DNA of 64,000 bases from TCS55 sp964343505 (GCA_964343505.1 CAYFJU010000005.1:1-64000); one strand, 5' to 3'. Positions 7,804 to 17,607 are shown, counted from the first letter of the stretch. Numbers and translations: made by a program. The notes: generated by a model from the letters alone, not told the origin.

Positions 7804-10250
7804 AAACCATATTCATAAAAGGCTGTTTATCCCTGGCAATCATTGCCGGATTATCAGCACAAACAGGATCTGTTACCGGATCGGTAACAGATGAAAATGG
7901 TAACCCGCTTTCAGGTGCAAATATCGTAATAGAGGGAACATCCAGTGGCGCTGCGGCGGCCAATGATGGTTCCTACATCATTAAGAATGTTCCCACCGGT
8001 TCTCACACGATTTCAGCTTCCATGATTGGATATGGGAAAAGGACTGAAACGATTCGTGTAAGTGATGGAAGCGTACAATTGGATTTTGTACTGGGTCAAG
8101 TATCGCTACCGGGAGAAGAAGTGGTTGTTTCAGCCTCGAGACGGATGGAGAAAATTGTGGATGCGCCCGTAACTATTGCGGTAATTAACGAAGCTAAAAT
8201 CAGACGGAGTACCGGGTTTAATGTTGGCGCTTTGATGAAGGAAGTTAAAGGGGCCGATATTTATCAGGCCGGGATCCAGGGCATCGGTGTGAATGCAAGA
8301 GGATTTATGTCCGCTTACAGTTATCGCTTTATGATGATGGGAGACGGGATGAACGCCATGCTACCAGGAGCAGGTTTGTCATCAGGTGGCCTATGGCCTG
8401 TGGCAAAAGAGGACCTGGAACGCATTGAAGTTATTATGGGCCCCAGTTCCGCGCTGTATGGGCCAAATGCCCACAATGGAATGGTCAATGTTATTTCAAA
8501 GCATCCCAAAAGGTATCCCGGTGGTTCCGTTGTTTTAGGCGCTGGTCAAAACAGTATTTTAACGCAACGGGTTCGTTATGCTGGCGCTGCCGGTGCTCTT
8601 TCGTACAAAGTAAACTATGAGCACGTATCGGGTACAGATTGGACTACAAATAAAGAATACTGGGCAGATTTAAATGGTAACAAAGCGATTGATTCTGGTG
8701 AAACCATCGTAGTCGGCCATGAGAAAGACAGCAAAATAGAAGATACCAGGATGAATACAGCTGTGTATTATGCCCTTAGCGGGGATATGGAAGTTGGGGC
8801 TGGATTTGGCCAGGGTAAACAGACAGGTTGGGGCACCACAAACTTGGGTGCCAATGTATTGCAGGACTGGGCCGTAAATAACCTATGGGCACAATTCAGT
8901 CATCCAAATGTATTTGCAAGATTCTATAATACAACGAATACTGCGGGGAATACCCATTCTGTTCCCAATCGATCCATCATGGAATTGAATGGAATGAGCA
9001 GGCAGGATGCAATTGACAAAATCAAGTACGTCGATGATTCCGGTCTGGTTGGTGCAGAAGCTCAAGGGAATGTGAAATTGGGTTTGGTTCATCTGATTGC
9101 CGGGTTTGACTATATGAAGTTTGAACCGGTCAGTGGCCGGACATACCTGGATGATAAAGGTAAAGACCCAATTTCCGGCCAGGAAGAAGGTGAAGCCATC
9201 ACCTTAACTCAAACAGGGTTTTATGGTCAGGCTCAGGTAGAGTTACCGGCTGCGCTGTCTCTTACTGCTGCGCTGCGGTTTGACAATCATGATAACTATG
9301 GAAAAAATACGAGTCCCCGAGTTGGATTGGTCTGGAAAGGGCTCGGATTTGGTAATTTTCGTGTGACATGGAATCGCGCCTTCCAGGCACCGGCAATCCT
9401 TCAGCAGATGCTTTACTTGCCATATGGAGCCGTGGGACCATTCGGATTGATTCTTCGTGGCGGCGGTCAAGGATTTACTTATGCCGATGGGTCCAAAATT
9501 GATCCATTGAAAGTGGAAACCAATGAAACCTTAGAATTTGGATTTAAAGGGACGCCAGCAAAAGGTTTATACCTGGATGTGAATTACTTCCAAAGCAACT
9601 ACAAGGATTTTATCAGTCCCTTGCAGTTTATTGCCGACCCCTTGGGGTTAGGATTAGCGGGGACAGCAGGCACACCATTGGTTGTCACTCACATGGGTGA
9701 TAAAGCTTTAGTCCCACAGTATATCATGACCTACAAAAACTTTGGAGAAGTAAAAATCTCCGGGTTTGATTTAGGAATTAAATATGCCCTAAGCAGCAAT
9801 ATGGGTGTTTTCCTTAACTATTCAAAGGCCGACTATTCGGATTTAAAAAGTAAAAAGGAAGATAGCGCTACTGCAGCCCAATACGCATCCCTGCACATTA
9901 ATTCTCCCGAGAACAAATGGGCTGCAGGGATTGACCTGAAGGATCTTGGGTTAAAAGGATTAGGTGTGTCCGTTTCAGCCCGCCATGTGGATGAATATGA
10001 TTTCATTTCCGGCAGGCACAGCGCAACAAAGGCGGGAAAGGGAACCAGTGTCACGGGGAATCCTTATTTTATGGATGACGGACCATTGGGTGGATTTACG
10101 TTAATTGACCTTGCATTGAGCTATGAGATATCCGACAAACTTATGGTGAATGTATCGGTTGACAATGTGAGAGATCATGCTGCCCGTCAGATGGTCGGAT
10201 CACCAACTACACAACGACTTGTTGTGGGAGAAGTACGCTACGCATTCTGA
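7794..10250 (+). CDS. TonB-dependent outer-membrane receptor with carboxypeptidase-regulatory domain
   Basis: An 818-residue outer-membrane receptor. A signal peptide ends near residue 23 (LSAQ). It is followed by a CarboxypepD_reg-like beta-sandwich (about 24-105), a plug domain (about 110-235, including the VIMGPSSALYGPNAHNGMVNVIS stretch seen as two adjoining motifs) and a 22-strand barrel ending in an aromatic residue, VRYAF. No SusD partner follows, so it probably works alone, importing the ligand that the symporter and hydrolases handle. An AAAGGAG ribosome binding site precedes the start, which lies inside the end of the symporter gene. A strong terminator follows. Confidence 0.9.
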   Translation: MDLKTIFIKGCLSLAIIAGLSAQTGSVTGSVTDENGNPLSGANIVIEGTSSGAAAANDGSYIIKNVPTGSHTISASMIGYGKRTETIRVSDGSVQLDFVLGQVSLPGEEVVVSASRRMEKIVDAPVTIAVINEAKIRRSTGFNVGALMKEVKGADIYQAGIQGIGVNARGFMSAYSYRFMMMGDGMNAMLPGAGLSSGGLWPVAKEDLERIEVIMGPSSALYGPNAHNGMVNVISKHPKRYPGGSVVLGAGQNSILTQRVRYAGAAGALSYKVNYEHVSGTDWTTNKEYWADLNGNKAIDSGETIVVGHEKDSKIEDTRMNTAVYYALSGDMEVGAGFGQGKQTGWGTTNLGANVLQDWAVNNLWAQFSHPNVFARFYNTTNTAGNTHSVPNRSIMELNGMSRQDAIDKIKYVDDSGLVGAEAQGNVKLGLVHLIAGFDYMKFEPVSGRTYLDDKGKDPISGQEEGEAITLTQTGFYGQAQVELPAALSLTAALRFDNHDNYGKNTSPRVGLVWKGLGFGNFRVTWNRAFQAPAILQQMLYLPYGAVGPFGLILRGGGQGFTYADGSKIDPLKVETNETLEFGFKGTPAKGLYLDVNYFQSNYKDFISPLQFIADPLGLGLAGTAGTPLVVTHMGDKALVPQYIMTYKNFGEVKISGFDLGIKYALSSNMGVFLNYSKADYSDLKSKKEDSATAAQYASLHINSPENKWAAGIDLKDLGLKGLGVSVSARHVDEYDFISGRHSATKAGKGTSVTGNPYFMDDGPLGGFTLIDLALSYEISDKLMVNVSVDNVRDHAARQMVGSPTTQRLVVGEVRYAF

Positions 10251-10284
10251 TCTACCGGAAGATCAAGTAGTTATTGACGCTATG

Positions 10285-10315
10285 AAAGGCCTCCCTTTGG
10301 AGGCCTTTCTTTTTT
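10285..10315 (+). terminator. Rho-independent terminator
   Basis: A perfect 10-bp stem, AAAGGCCTCC / GGAGGCCTTT, with a CTTT loop is followed by CTTTTTT. It lies 34 bp after the TonB receptor stop and ends the operon that starts near 225. Confidence 0.93.
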
Positions 10316-10427
10316 ATATAAGCTTGGGGATAAAGGGATCGAAAGGTTGGAGTATATTAGCATTGTTTGTATATTTCCAAACGATGAAAACACGCAATCA
10401 GTTTTTTAATAGTCAAACGGAGCAAAC

Positions 10428-11012
10428 ATGGAAATTCTGGTAAACGCAACCGATTCAATTATTGAAGATTTTGGGAAATCCTATTCTGATTCGGGACAAC
10501 CCATGTTGAAAGGCAGAATCGTTGGACTTCTTTTTGCAAATAATGAACCAATGGCTTTGGGTGAAATATCCAAAAGACTTGGCGTGAGTAAAGGGCCTGT
10601 GTCCACCTATGCCCGCCAATTGGAAGAAAGCGGTTTTATCCGGCGCATGTGGGTTAAAAATGATCGCCGAGATTATTACCAACTTTCAGATTTATTTTTT
10701 ATTCGGCACAGTATTAAAAATAAACAGCTCCATCATGCCAGTTTTTTGATGGCGGAAAAATATTTAAAAATACTGTCTGCTACCTATCTTAAATCTAATG
10801 AAATAGAACGAGAAAATATTAAACCCTTTTTGCAGAGAACTATAGATATGCTCTTTTTTTATAAAAAAGTTGTACAATTTTATGAACAATTCATTAACGA
10901 GTGGCCTACTGTCCAAAATGAAATTCCGGCCGTGGATGACTATATCAAATCCTTGGCTGAGAAAGGTGGGCTAAAGGACATTTCAACCATCAATATTAAC
11001 GAGTTGATTTAA
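10428..11012 (+). CDS. GbsR/MarR-like winged-helix regulator (second copy)
   Basis: A 194-residue paralog of the regulator at 1170. The winged-helix region spans about residues 25-80 (GRIVGLLFAN, ISKRLGVSKGPVSTYARQLE, then the wing RRMWVKNDRR), followed by a helical dimerisation domain and the shared VDDYIK tail. It sits after the strong terminator and 28 bp before the alcohol dehydrogenase gene, so it opens a second transcription unit. Each regulator starts or sits inside its own unit, which suggests that both sense the same or related compounds. AAACGGAGC upstream of the ATG is a plausible ribosome binding site. Confidence 0.8.
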   Translation: MEILVNATDSIIEDFGKSYSDSGQPMLKGRIVGLLFANNEPMALGEISKRLGVSKGPVSTYARQLEESGFIRRMWVKNDRRDYYQLSDLFFIRHSIKNKQLHHASFLMAEKYLKILSATYLKSNEIERENIKPFLQRTIDMLFFYKKVVQFYEQFINEWPTVQNEIPAVDDYIKSLAEKGGLKDISTININELI

Positions 11013-11040
11013 TATTTTCCCAAATTCACCGGAGTAAAAC

Positions 11041-12177
11041 ATGGAAACACAAGCCGCTGTTTTATATGAATTAGGTCAATCTGCACCCTATCAGGAATCC
11101 ATGCCAATGTCAGTGGAAACCCTGTCGCTGGATGGTCCCGGCCCGGGTGAAATATTGGTTGAGGTGGCGGGTGCCGGATTATGCCATTCTGATTTATCCG
11201 TGATCAATGGTTCCAGACCTCGAGTAATGCCCATGGTGATGGGGCACGAAGCCAGCGGTATTGTTCGGGAAGTGGGAAATGGTGTCACAGATTTTGTCAT
11301 AGATGACCATGTTGTTTTTTCATTCGTTCCTATTTGCGGTAGATGTAAACCTTGTCTCTCTGGGCGACCAGCATTATGCGAAAAAGGAGCAGTCGCAAAT
11401 GTGGTTGGTTGTTTGCTCTCCGGACATCGTCCTTTTAAAAATCAGAGTGGGGATGAATTACACCAGCATTTAGGCGTGTCGGCATTTTCTCAGTTTACGG
11501 TCACAGCCCAAGAATCTGCTGTAAAAATCTCAAAAGATATTCCATTGGAGAAAGCTGCCCTTTTCGGGTGTGCTGTAATGACCGGTGGTGGCGCAGTCAT
11601 GAATACGGCGAATGTGTCCCCGGGAGAAAGTGTAGTTATTTTTGGGATGGGTGGCGTTGGCTTGAGCGCCATCATGGCAGCGAAAGCATCCGGTGCATAT
11701 CCCATCATTGGCGTTGATATGCTGGAGAGCAAATTCGATATCGCCAAACAGGCCGGTGCACATCATATGGTGAACGCCGGGACGGATAAAACACTTGATG
11801 AAATTCGTGAATTAACCCAAGGCGGGGCCGACCATGCCATCGAAGCGGTGGGCAGCGAAAAAGTTTTAATGCAGGCGTACGCGGCCACCGGTCGGGGCGG
11901 TACCACTGTAAGTATCGGACTTCCCCATCCGAGCAAGGAATTTACCATTTCGGCAACGACTATCGTGGCAGAAGAACGAACCATTAAAGGATGCTACATG
12001 GGTTCATCCGTCCCTGCCTTGGACATACCCAAGTTTATCGCCATGTATCAGGCGGGGATTTTACCCGTGGATTTATTGCTTTCACGAGAAATCAATTTGG
12101 ATGAAATCAACACGGCATTTGATGATTTAGACTCGGGCAAAGAAATTCGCCAAATCATTCGGTTTGATTCCAACTGA
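11041..12177 (+). CDS. Zinc-dependent alcohol dehydrogenase (MDR family)
   Basis: A 378-residue medium-chain dehydrogenase. Catalytic zinc ligands appear as Cys in GLCHSD and His in GHEASG. Four cysteines in CGRCKPCLSGRPALC form the structural zinc lobe. The Rossmann motif GMGGVGLSA lies near residue 205 and binds NAD(H). The architecture is closest to class III or aryl-type alcohol dehydrogenases that oxidise primary alcohols to aldehydes. It probably acts on the alcohol released by the cluster hydrolases, feeding the aldehyde dehydrogenase at 15511. The symporter gene begins two bases after its stop. Confidence 0.87.
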   Translation: METQAAVLYELGQSAPYQESMPMSVETLSLDGPGPGEILVEVAGAGLCHSDLSVINGSRPRVMPMVMGHEASGIVREVGNGVTDFVIDDHVVFSFVPICGRCKPCLSGRPALCEKGAVANVVGCLLSGHRPFKNQSGDELHQHLGVSAFSQFTVTAQESAVKISKDIPLEKAALFGCAVMTGGGAVMNTANVSPGESVVIFGMGGVGLSAIMAAKASGAYPIIGVDMLESKFDIAKQAGAHHMVNAGTDKTLDEIRELTQGGADHAIEAVGSEKVLMQAYAATGRGGTTVSIGLPHPSKEFTISATTIVAEERTIKGCYMGSSVPALDIPKFIAMYQAGILPVDLLLSREINLDEINTAFDDLDSGKEIRQIIRFDSN

Positions 12178-12179
12178 TT

Positions 12180-13651
12180 ATGTTCAGCGACCCAAAGCAT
12201 TTCGCCTGGTTCATTTTCGGATTGTACATGATTGGTACTGCCGGATTAGCAATTTTCGGCAGTCGGAAAACAAAATCATTCCGCCATTTTGCATTGGGAA
12301 ATCGAGATATGCATCCTGCGCTGGTGGGCGTTGCGTGGGCAACATCCATGGCATCGACCCTAACATTTGTAATCAATCCAGGGTTTGTGTATGCCTTCGG
12401 ATTGAGCGCTTTCATTTCATTATCACTGCCATTGGTTTCGGGGATGGCGTTGGGCGTTTGGCTTCTGTATGCCAAATTCCAGGATAGCGGTATTTCAACT
12501 GAAACTTTAACCTTACCCCATTGGATTGGGATTCGATTTAATGCGCCCTGGTTTCAGCGATTATTTTCCGGAATGATTTTGCTCAATGTTTTTTATGTGG
12601 TGCTCATCGTTGTTGCATCGGCATATGTGATGCAAAATGCTTTAGGCATCAGTTACAACTTGAGTTTAATTATTATCATTTCGTTTGTTTTTATCTATAC
12701 GCTGTTTGGAGGGACCTATGCCCACACCTTTACGAATATGTTCCAGGGTATGCTTATGTTTATAGTCTCACTGATAATTGCCTGGTCGGGAAGAGAATTT
12801 TTCACAAAAGGATTGTCCGGATTTGTTGAAAAAATTCAGGCGGTGAGTCTCCATTTAACATCCGTGACCAATCCCATTTCGCCGTTTTTTTCTACGCAAT
12901 TTGAAGTGTGGGTTTGTTCATTTGTGATTGGATTTGCATTGGTAGCTCAACCCCATCTCATGACAAAACCCCTCTATCTAAAAGAAAGAAAAGATATGCG
13001 TGTGTTTATGTGGACGGGTATTCTCACTTACACTTCTTTCATGATAATTTTACTGGGCGGATTTTATGCCATCCTGTCTCTGCCGCGCGGAATAAATCCG
13101 GATGCATCACTGGCTTATTATATTGTGGGCGCTTTCCAACCGCAAGTTGCCACATTTATTTCCCTGGCCATTCTGCTGCCGCCATGAGCACGTTAGATGG
13201 CATATTGGTCGCTATTTCAGCCATCGTTTCCTTTGATTTATTCCGCAATTGGTTAGCGCCTATCATTTTCAAAAATACAGGACAAGAAGCATTAAACAAA
13301 TATGCAATGGGGGCATCGCGAATTATTATTTTGGCCATGGGAATTACCGCCTATTTATTAAGTATTAATCCGCCAAAATTTGTGGGTGTTTTTGCAAGTA
13401 TTGGACTCTATGGTATTCTGGCGGCAAGTGTGGGGCCTATTGTGGGCGGATTGTTTTTGAAGAAGGTCAATGTATGGACGGCATTCATTGGTGTGAATTT
13501 GGGTTTGTTTGTCCATCTTTATTTGTTCTATTCCGGCTATTCCCCCAATACGGCGAAAACGGCCACTATAGCCACACTCGTAAATCTGATATTTGTATTC
13601 GGTACAACGCTTTTACTGCCATTCTTTTCAAAAACCAATAAACCGGCATGA
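12180..13651 (+). pseudogene. Sodium:solute symporter (SSS family), frameshifted
   Basis: This is a paralog of the symporter at 6286, broken by one frameshift. The first frame (12180-13187) runs through the TLPHWIGIRF and FGGTYAHTFTNMFQG motifs and ends LAILLPP. The protein resumes in the -1 frame with AAAMSTLDGILVAISA, matching VVLLAAGMSTLDGIL in the intact paralog. A single missing base near 13178-13184 (CTGCTGCCGCCATG for an expected CTGCTGGCCGCCATG) explains it. No slippery heptamer is visible, so programmed frameshifting is unlikely. Both halves are otherwise well conserved, so the lesion is recent or a sequencing error. The intact product would have about 490 residues. Confidence 0.8.
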
Positions 13652-13753
13652 CTCGGCGGGTGACAGAAAATGAATTAGGATGCGGTACCCTACATCCAAA
13701 TGCTATTCTCAAAACAACAACTTTTTCAAACCAATAAAGATAGAGAGGAAGCA

Positions 13754-14623
13754 ATGAAAATAAAAAGTGTAAAACCCATATTGACCGTCACCTTATGTGT
13801 ACTGATGGCGGCAGGTTGCGCGCGTAAAAATGCTATTGACTCATACGTACAACTGCCAGATTTCAAGATGCATTACATCGAGCAAGGCGCTGGTGATGAA
13901 ACCCTAATCTTTGTACACGGGTTTGCCAGTACCCATCGGTGGTGGTTGCCTACATTTGAGCGGTTGCCAGAGAATTATCACGCCTATGCCATTGACATAC
14001 GTGCTGCCGGAAAGTCAGAGCAAGTCAAAACTGGACATACATTAGCACAGTACGCCGAAGACATAGAAGCCTTCGCCACTGCGCTGGGACTGGAAAAGTT
14101 TACCCTGATTGGGCATTCTATGGGTGGCGGTGTTTCTCTTTTATATGCTCTCACCCATCCGGAACGTCTCAAAAGGTTGGTGTTGGTGGATCCACTCTCC
14201 CCCTACGGGATGAAACTTGACCAGGGCAGCATCGATTGGATCAACTCGGTACAGGGTCAGGAAGAAGGTCAGCGAGCCGTCGTTTCTGGTGCCTTCGCTA
14301 CACTCCCAGAGGATGATTTCATGGAGCAACTCGTAGCTGACGCCGTCGCTTGGGGCAAACCCATCTACCTTGGGATGATGGACGACATGGCTAAATTTAA
14401 CGTGGTGGATCAACTTGAGACGATGACCATGCCCACGCTGATTACCTGGGGTGATAAAGATGGTGTAATACCTTTTGATGCCATCGTTGAGGCCTTTGAA
14501 AAGATTCCCGACAGCAGTCTAGAAATCTGGCACGGGGTTGGACATTCGGGCCCGATTGAAGTTCCAGACAAGTTTATTTCGTTACTCACACAATTCATGA
14601 ACGAAGTAAAACAACCGCAATAA
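13754..14623 (+). CDS. Alpha/beta hydrolase, predicted lipoprotein
   Basis: An alpha/beta hydrolase of 289 residues from the ATG at 13754, which is preceded by AGAGAGGAAGC and opens a clean lipoprotein signal ending LMAAGC (Cys22). An upstream in-frame ATG at 13700 is possible but would spoil the signal peptide. The triad is Ser122 in GHSMGG, Asp236 in GDKDGVIP and His264 in GVGHSGP. It shares an SPYG segment with the lipoprotein at 2515. It follows the broken symporter and continues the theme of envelope-anchored esterases with unknown substrate. Confidence 0.83.
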   Translation: MKIKSVKPILTVTLCVLMAAGCARKNAIDSYVQLPDFKMHYIEQGAGDETLIFVHGFASTHRWWLPTFERLPENYHAYAIDIRAAGKSEQVKTGHTLAQYAEDIEAFATALGLEKFTLIGHSMGGGVSLLYALTHPERLKRLVLVDPLSPYGMKLDQGSIDWINSVQGQEEGQRAVVSGAFATLPEDDFMEQLVADAVAWGKPIYLGMMDDMAKFNVVDQLETMTMPTLITWGDKDGVIPFDAIVEAFEKIPDSSLEIWHGVGHSGPIEVPDKFISLLTQFMNEVKQPQ

Positions 14624-14669
14624 GGAACTGTGTGTCGGATTCCAGTTGTCGTTGGGTGAATATGATGGA

Positions 14670-15509
14670 ATGATAGAATTAAACTTGCAGGGATTGGTGT
14701 ATTTCATCAAAGGAAGGCGATGTCATTACGCATTTTTAGATGGTGATTCATCATTATCACCGATTCTATTTTTGCACGGTGTAACAACCTTTGGTCGTTA
14801 TTTCGATGATGTTGTCTCCCGCTTGCATCTGAACAATCCTATTTATCTCATGGATTTTAAGGGACATGGGAAAAGCGATTGGAAAAGCGAATTTTATACC
14901 ATTGAATCCTATAGCGACGACATTTTCGCATTTTTACTATCCCTTGATTCACCGGTACATATTGTAGGTCATTCACTTGGTGGCCGCGTGGGAATTCATC
15001 TGGCGGCAAATCACGCCGAACATATTATAAGTCTGTCCATTTTGGATGTAGCGCCATCGGTAGATATGGCTGGATTTACTCGTCTATCTAATGCCATCAG
15101 TCAAGTCCCGCGGCCTTTTAAGGATAGAGACCATGTTGTTGAATTTTACAAAACAACCTGGGGCGGGGCGTCTGACCGGTTCATTGAAATGATGCTGGAG
15201 TTTGGCGTTGAACAGGTTCAAAATGGCCGTCTCATGCCAAGATTTGACCCGAATATTTTTACACTGCCTATGGATGTAATTCAGACAGAAACCAATGAAT
15301 TGTGGGCGGCTGCAAAATCCATAACCCAACCGACACTCCTTGTTCGCGGTGAACATAGTGATGTTTTGAGTCCGGAGATTGCCAATGAATTAAAACAGGC
15401 CATTCCACAAGCTGATTTCGTAGAAATAAAAAATTCGAGCCATTCAATACCACCGGAACAACCGAAAGCGCTGGCGAATGCAATTCAAGATTTTATAAAG
15501 GGTCAGTAA
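14670..15509 (+). CDS. Alpha/beta hydrolase (MenH-like elbow)
   Basis: A soluble alpha/beta hydrolase of 279 residues from ATG 14670; an in-frame TTG at 14646 would add eight residues. The elbow is GHSLGGRVGIH (Ser102), with an Asp near GEHSDVLSP and His in NSSHSIPPEQP. An Arg right after the elbow also occurs in MenH enzymes, and the nearby menaquinone cluster lacks a menH, so this gene is a possible candidate. The alternative is another ester hydrolase of region A, favoured by the single-base spacing to the aldehyde dehydrogenase gene. The motif alone does not decide. Confidence 0.75.
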   Translation: MIELNLQGLVYFIKGRRCHYAFLDGDSSLSPILFLHGVTTFGRYFDDVVSRLHLNNPIYLMDFKGHGKSDWKSEFYTIESYSDDIFAFLLSLDSPVHIVGHSLGGRVGIHLAANHAEHIISLSILDVAPSVDMAGFTRLSNAISQVPRPFKDRDHVVEFYKTTWGGASDRFIEMMLEFGVEQVQNGRLMPRFDPNIFTLPMDVIQTETNELWAAAKSITQPTLLVRGEHSDVLSPEIANELKQAIPQADFVEIKNSSHSIPPEQPKALANAIQDFIKGQ

Positions 15510-15510
15510 G

Positions 15511-16884
15511 ATGATGAAGCCATTAGTATCAATTAACCCCTCCAACGGCAAAGAGGTTGGACGTTATAACCAAATGTCATCCGACGAAATTTCTTCCTGT
15601 CTTAAACAGGTTCAATCAGCCTACAACCATTGGGAAGAAATTCCGATTAAAAACCGAGCAGACTGTTTCAGGAAGGCCTCAGAAATATTACGGAATAATA
15701 AAAACGAATATGGCCGTTTGATGGCGTTGGAAATGGGTAAACCCCTGGCACAGGGCAAAGCCGAATCTGAAAAATGTGCCTGGGTGTGTGAATATTATGC
15801 TGAAAATGCGGAAGCATTTCTCCAACCCAAAGCCATCGAAACAGATGCGTCAAAAAGTTATGTTGCGTACAGGCCTATTGGTGCAGTTCTGGCGGTCATG
15901 CCATGGAATTTTCCATTCTGGCAGGTCTTTCGGTTTGCGGCCCCAACTCTAATGGCAGGAAATGTCGGTGTCTTGAAACATGCATCAAACGTACAGGGAT
16001 GCGCTCTGGCCATCGAGAAAATATTCCTAGATGCCGGATTCCCTGAGCATGCTTTCCGATCATTGACGATTAATGCTTCCGCTGTAAAGGAAGTTATTGA
16101 AAATCCAATCATAAAAGCAGTCACTTTGACTGGAAGTACACCGGCAGGTCAATCTGTAGCTGCGCTATCGGGGGCTGCCCTGAAAAAAACAGTTTTGGAA
16201 TTGGGTGGAAGTGATCCTTATGTCATTTTAGAAGATGCAGACCTTGACAAAGCTGTGATTGCATGTAAAACCGGCCGTTATTTAAACACTGGTCAAAGCT
16301 GCATTGCGGCCAAACGGTTTATTGTTGTCGAAAGTGTGTTAAGCTCGTTCAGGGAAAAACTGTTGGAATCGGTCAAGACACTCAAATGGGGTGATCCAAT
16401 TGAGGAAGATGTGGATTTGGGGCCAATGGTAAATTGGTCAGCAAGAGATGAGCTGCATCAGCAAGTGACAGAGAGTATAAAAATGGGCGCCCGACTTTTG
16501 GTTGGCGGTGAAATTCCGGATAACCCTGGCGCTTTTTACCAGGCTACGGTAATGGATAATGTAAAACCCGGTATGCCCGCTTTTGATGACGAACTCTTCG
16601 GACCTGTTTCATCTATTATTTCTGCAAAAAATGAAGATGAAGCCATTACATTGGCTAATCAAACACTATTTGGTCTTGGATCTGCCGTATTTACAGAGGA
16701 TATTAAAAAAGGCGAACGAATCGCCGCCGAAAAGCTGGAATCAGGCGCATGTTTTGTAAATGATTTTGTTAAGTCCGATCCTCGCCTGCCCTTTGGAGGC
16801 ATCAAAGCATCCGGATACGGACGGGAATTGTCTTCAGTTGGCATTCACGAATTTGTGAATGTCAAAACAGTTTATATCAAATAG
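15511..16884 (+). CDS. NAD(P)-dependent aldehyde dehydrogenase (succinate-semialdehyde type)
   Basis: A 457-residue aldehyde dehydrogenase of the Sad/YneI-like short group. The N-terminal SINPSNGKEV and MPWNFPFWQVFR motifs, the catalytic base Glu230 in ELGGSDP and nucleophile Cys264 in TGQSC are all present. It oxidises an aldehyde to the acid; succinate semialdehyde is the best-known substrate of this subgroup, but the cluster context may point to a different aldehyde. It ends the region A genes and sits one base after the hydrolase gene. It follows logically from the alcohol dehydrogenase at 11041. Confidence 0.87.
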   Translation: MMKPLVSINPSNGKEVGRYNQMSSDEISSCLKQVQSAYNHWEEIPIKNRADCFRKASEILRNNKNEYGRLMALEMGKPLAQGKAESEKCAWVCEYYAENAEAFLQPKAIETDASKSYVAYRPIGAVLAVMPWNFPFWQVFRFAAPTLMAGNVGVLKHASNVQGCALAIEKIFLDAGFPEHAFRSLTINASAVKEVIENPIIKAVTLTGSTPAGQSVAALSGAALKKTVLELGGSDPYVILEDADLDKAVIACKTGRYLNTGQSCIAAKRFIVVESVLSSFREKLLESVKTLKWGDPIEEDVDLGPMVNWSARDELHQQVTESIKMGARLLVGGEIPDNPGAFYQATVMDNVKPGMPAFDDELFGPVSSIISAKNEDEAITLANQTLFGLGSAVFTEDIKKGERIAAEKLESGACFVNDFVKSDPRLPFGGIKASGYGRELSSVGIHEFVNVKTVYIK

Positions 16885-16939
16885 CAAATCAATAAATATA
16901 ACGAATATTCTGTTTATCATTAGTTTGTCATCCCTAAAT

Positions 16940-16953
16940 TGACCACCCGGTCA
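16940..16953. promoter_or_regulatory. Candidate TetR operator
   Basis: The palindrome TGACC-ACCC-GGTCA lies 13 bp before the ATG of the TetR-type regulator gene. GACC(N4)GGTC is a common layout for operators of TetR regulators of fatty-acid and related catabolism. Autorepression, and perhaps control of nearby genes, is inferred from position only. Confidence 0.55.
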
Positions 16954-16966
16954 TTGTACTATTAAT

Positions 16967-17593
16967 ATGAATTCAACAACAAACAAGTTTGAACAACTGC
17001 CGATAGAAAAACAGGCCCGCATCGTGGATGCGTCCATCTCTGAGTTTGCAGTACGTGATTATGAAACAGCATCCATGAATAAAGTGGTAGTTCAGGCGGG
17101 CATCTCCAAAGGATCACTCTTTAATTATTTCAAAACCAAGAGCAGTCTGTATTTTCATATTTATCAATTGGCATTGGGGGAAGTGAAAGACTATTTGAAG
17201 AAGGTCCGAGATGAAACGGCTGTATTACAATTTGATGAACGACTTTCTAAAATTGTGGATTCCGGTGTTCAATTCATCACAGAGCATCCTCGATTGGCAA
17301 GGATCTATTTTAGAATAATTTATTCCGCTGATTCACCCAACCGAAAAAAAATCGTGAATGAATTGCAGTCCATGTCAGATGAATATCTTGGCGGCATCAT
17401 TCAGGATGCTATGGATCGAAATGAACTGGACGAAAATTTGGATAAATCCCAGGCTGTTTTCTTTTTGGATGCAGTGCTGAACCGGTTTTTGAAAGATTAT
17501 CATGAAGCGATGGAGTCGGGAGATCATGAACGATTTAACCGGAAGAAGTGGGTGAAGGGGATTACGGAGTTTTTTAATAAAGGATTAAAGTGA
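16967..17593 (+). CDS. TetR family transcriptional regulator
   Basis: A 208-residue TetR-type repressor. The N-terminal HTH spans about residues 15-60 (ARIVDASISEF, then MNKVVVQAGISKGSLFNYF, a classic TetR recognition helix). The C-terminal ligand domain is helical, with no close landmark. It stands alone between the aldehyde dehydrogenase and the menaquinone genes, preceded by a palindromic operator candidate, so autoregulation is likely. Which flanking set it controls is unclear. The GGTC-type operator is reminiscent of acyl-CoA-responsive members. Confidence 0.85.
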   Translation: MNSTTNKFEQLPIEKQARIVDASISEFAVRDYETASMNKVVVQAGISKGSLFNYFKTKSSLYFHIYQLALGEVKDYLKKVRDETAVLQFDERLSKIVDSGVQFITEHPRLARIYFRIIYSADSPNRKKIVNELQSMSDEYLGGIIQDAMDRNELDENLDKSQAVFFLDAVLNRFLKDYHEAMESGDHERFNRKKWVKGITEFFNKGLK

Positions 17594-17607
17594 AACTCAA
17601 AGACGCC

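Noticed and set aside
13170..13195. Programmed ribosomal frameshift in the second symporter
   Set aside because: No slippery heptamer or downstream structure is evident; a missing base explains the shift.
13620..13745. Similar strings CTTTTCAAAAACCAATAAA and CTTTTTCAAACCAATAAAG at both ends of the gap after the symporter
   Set aside because: Short, imperfect and AT-rich; could be chance, and no mobile element lies between them.
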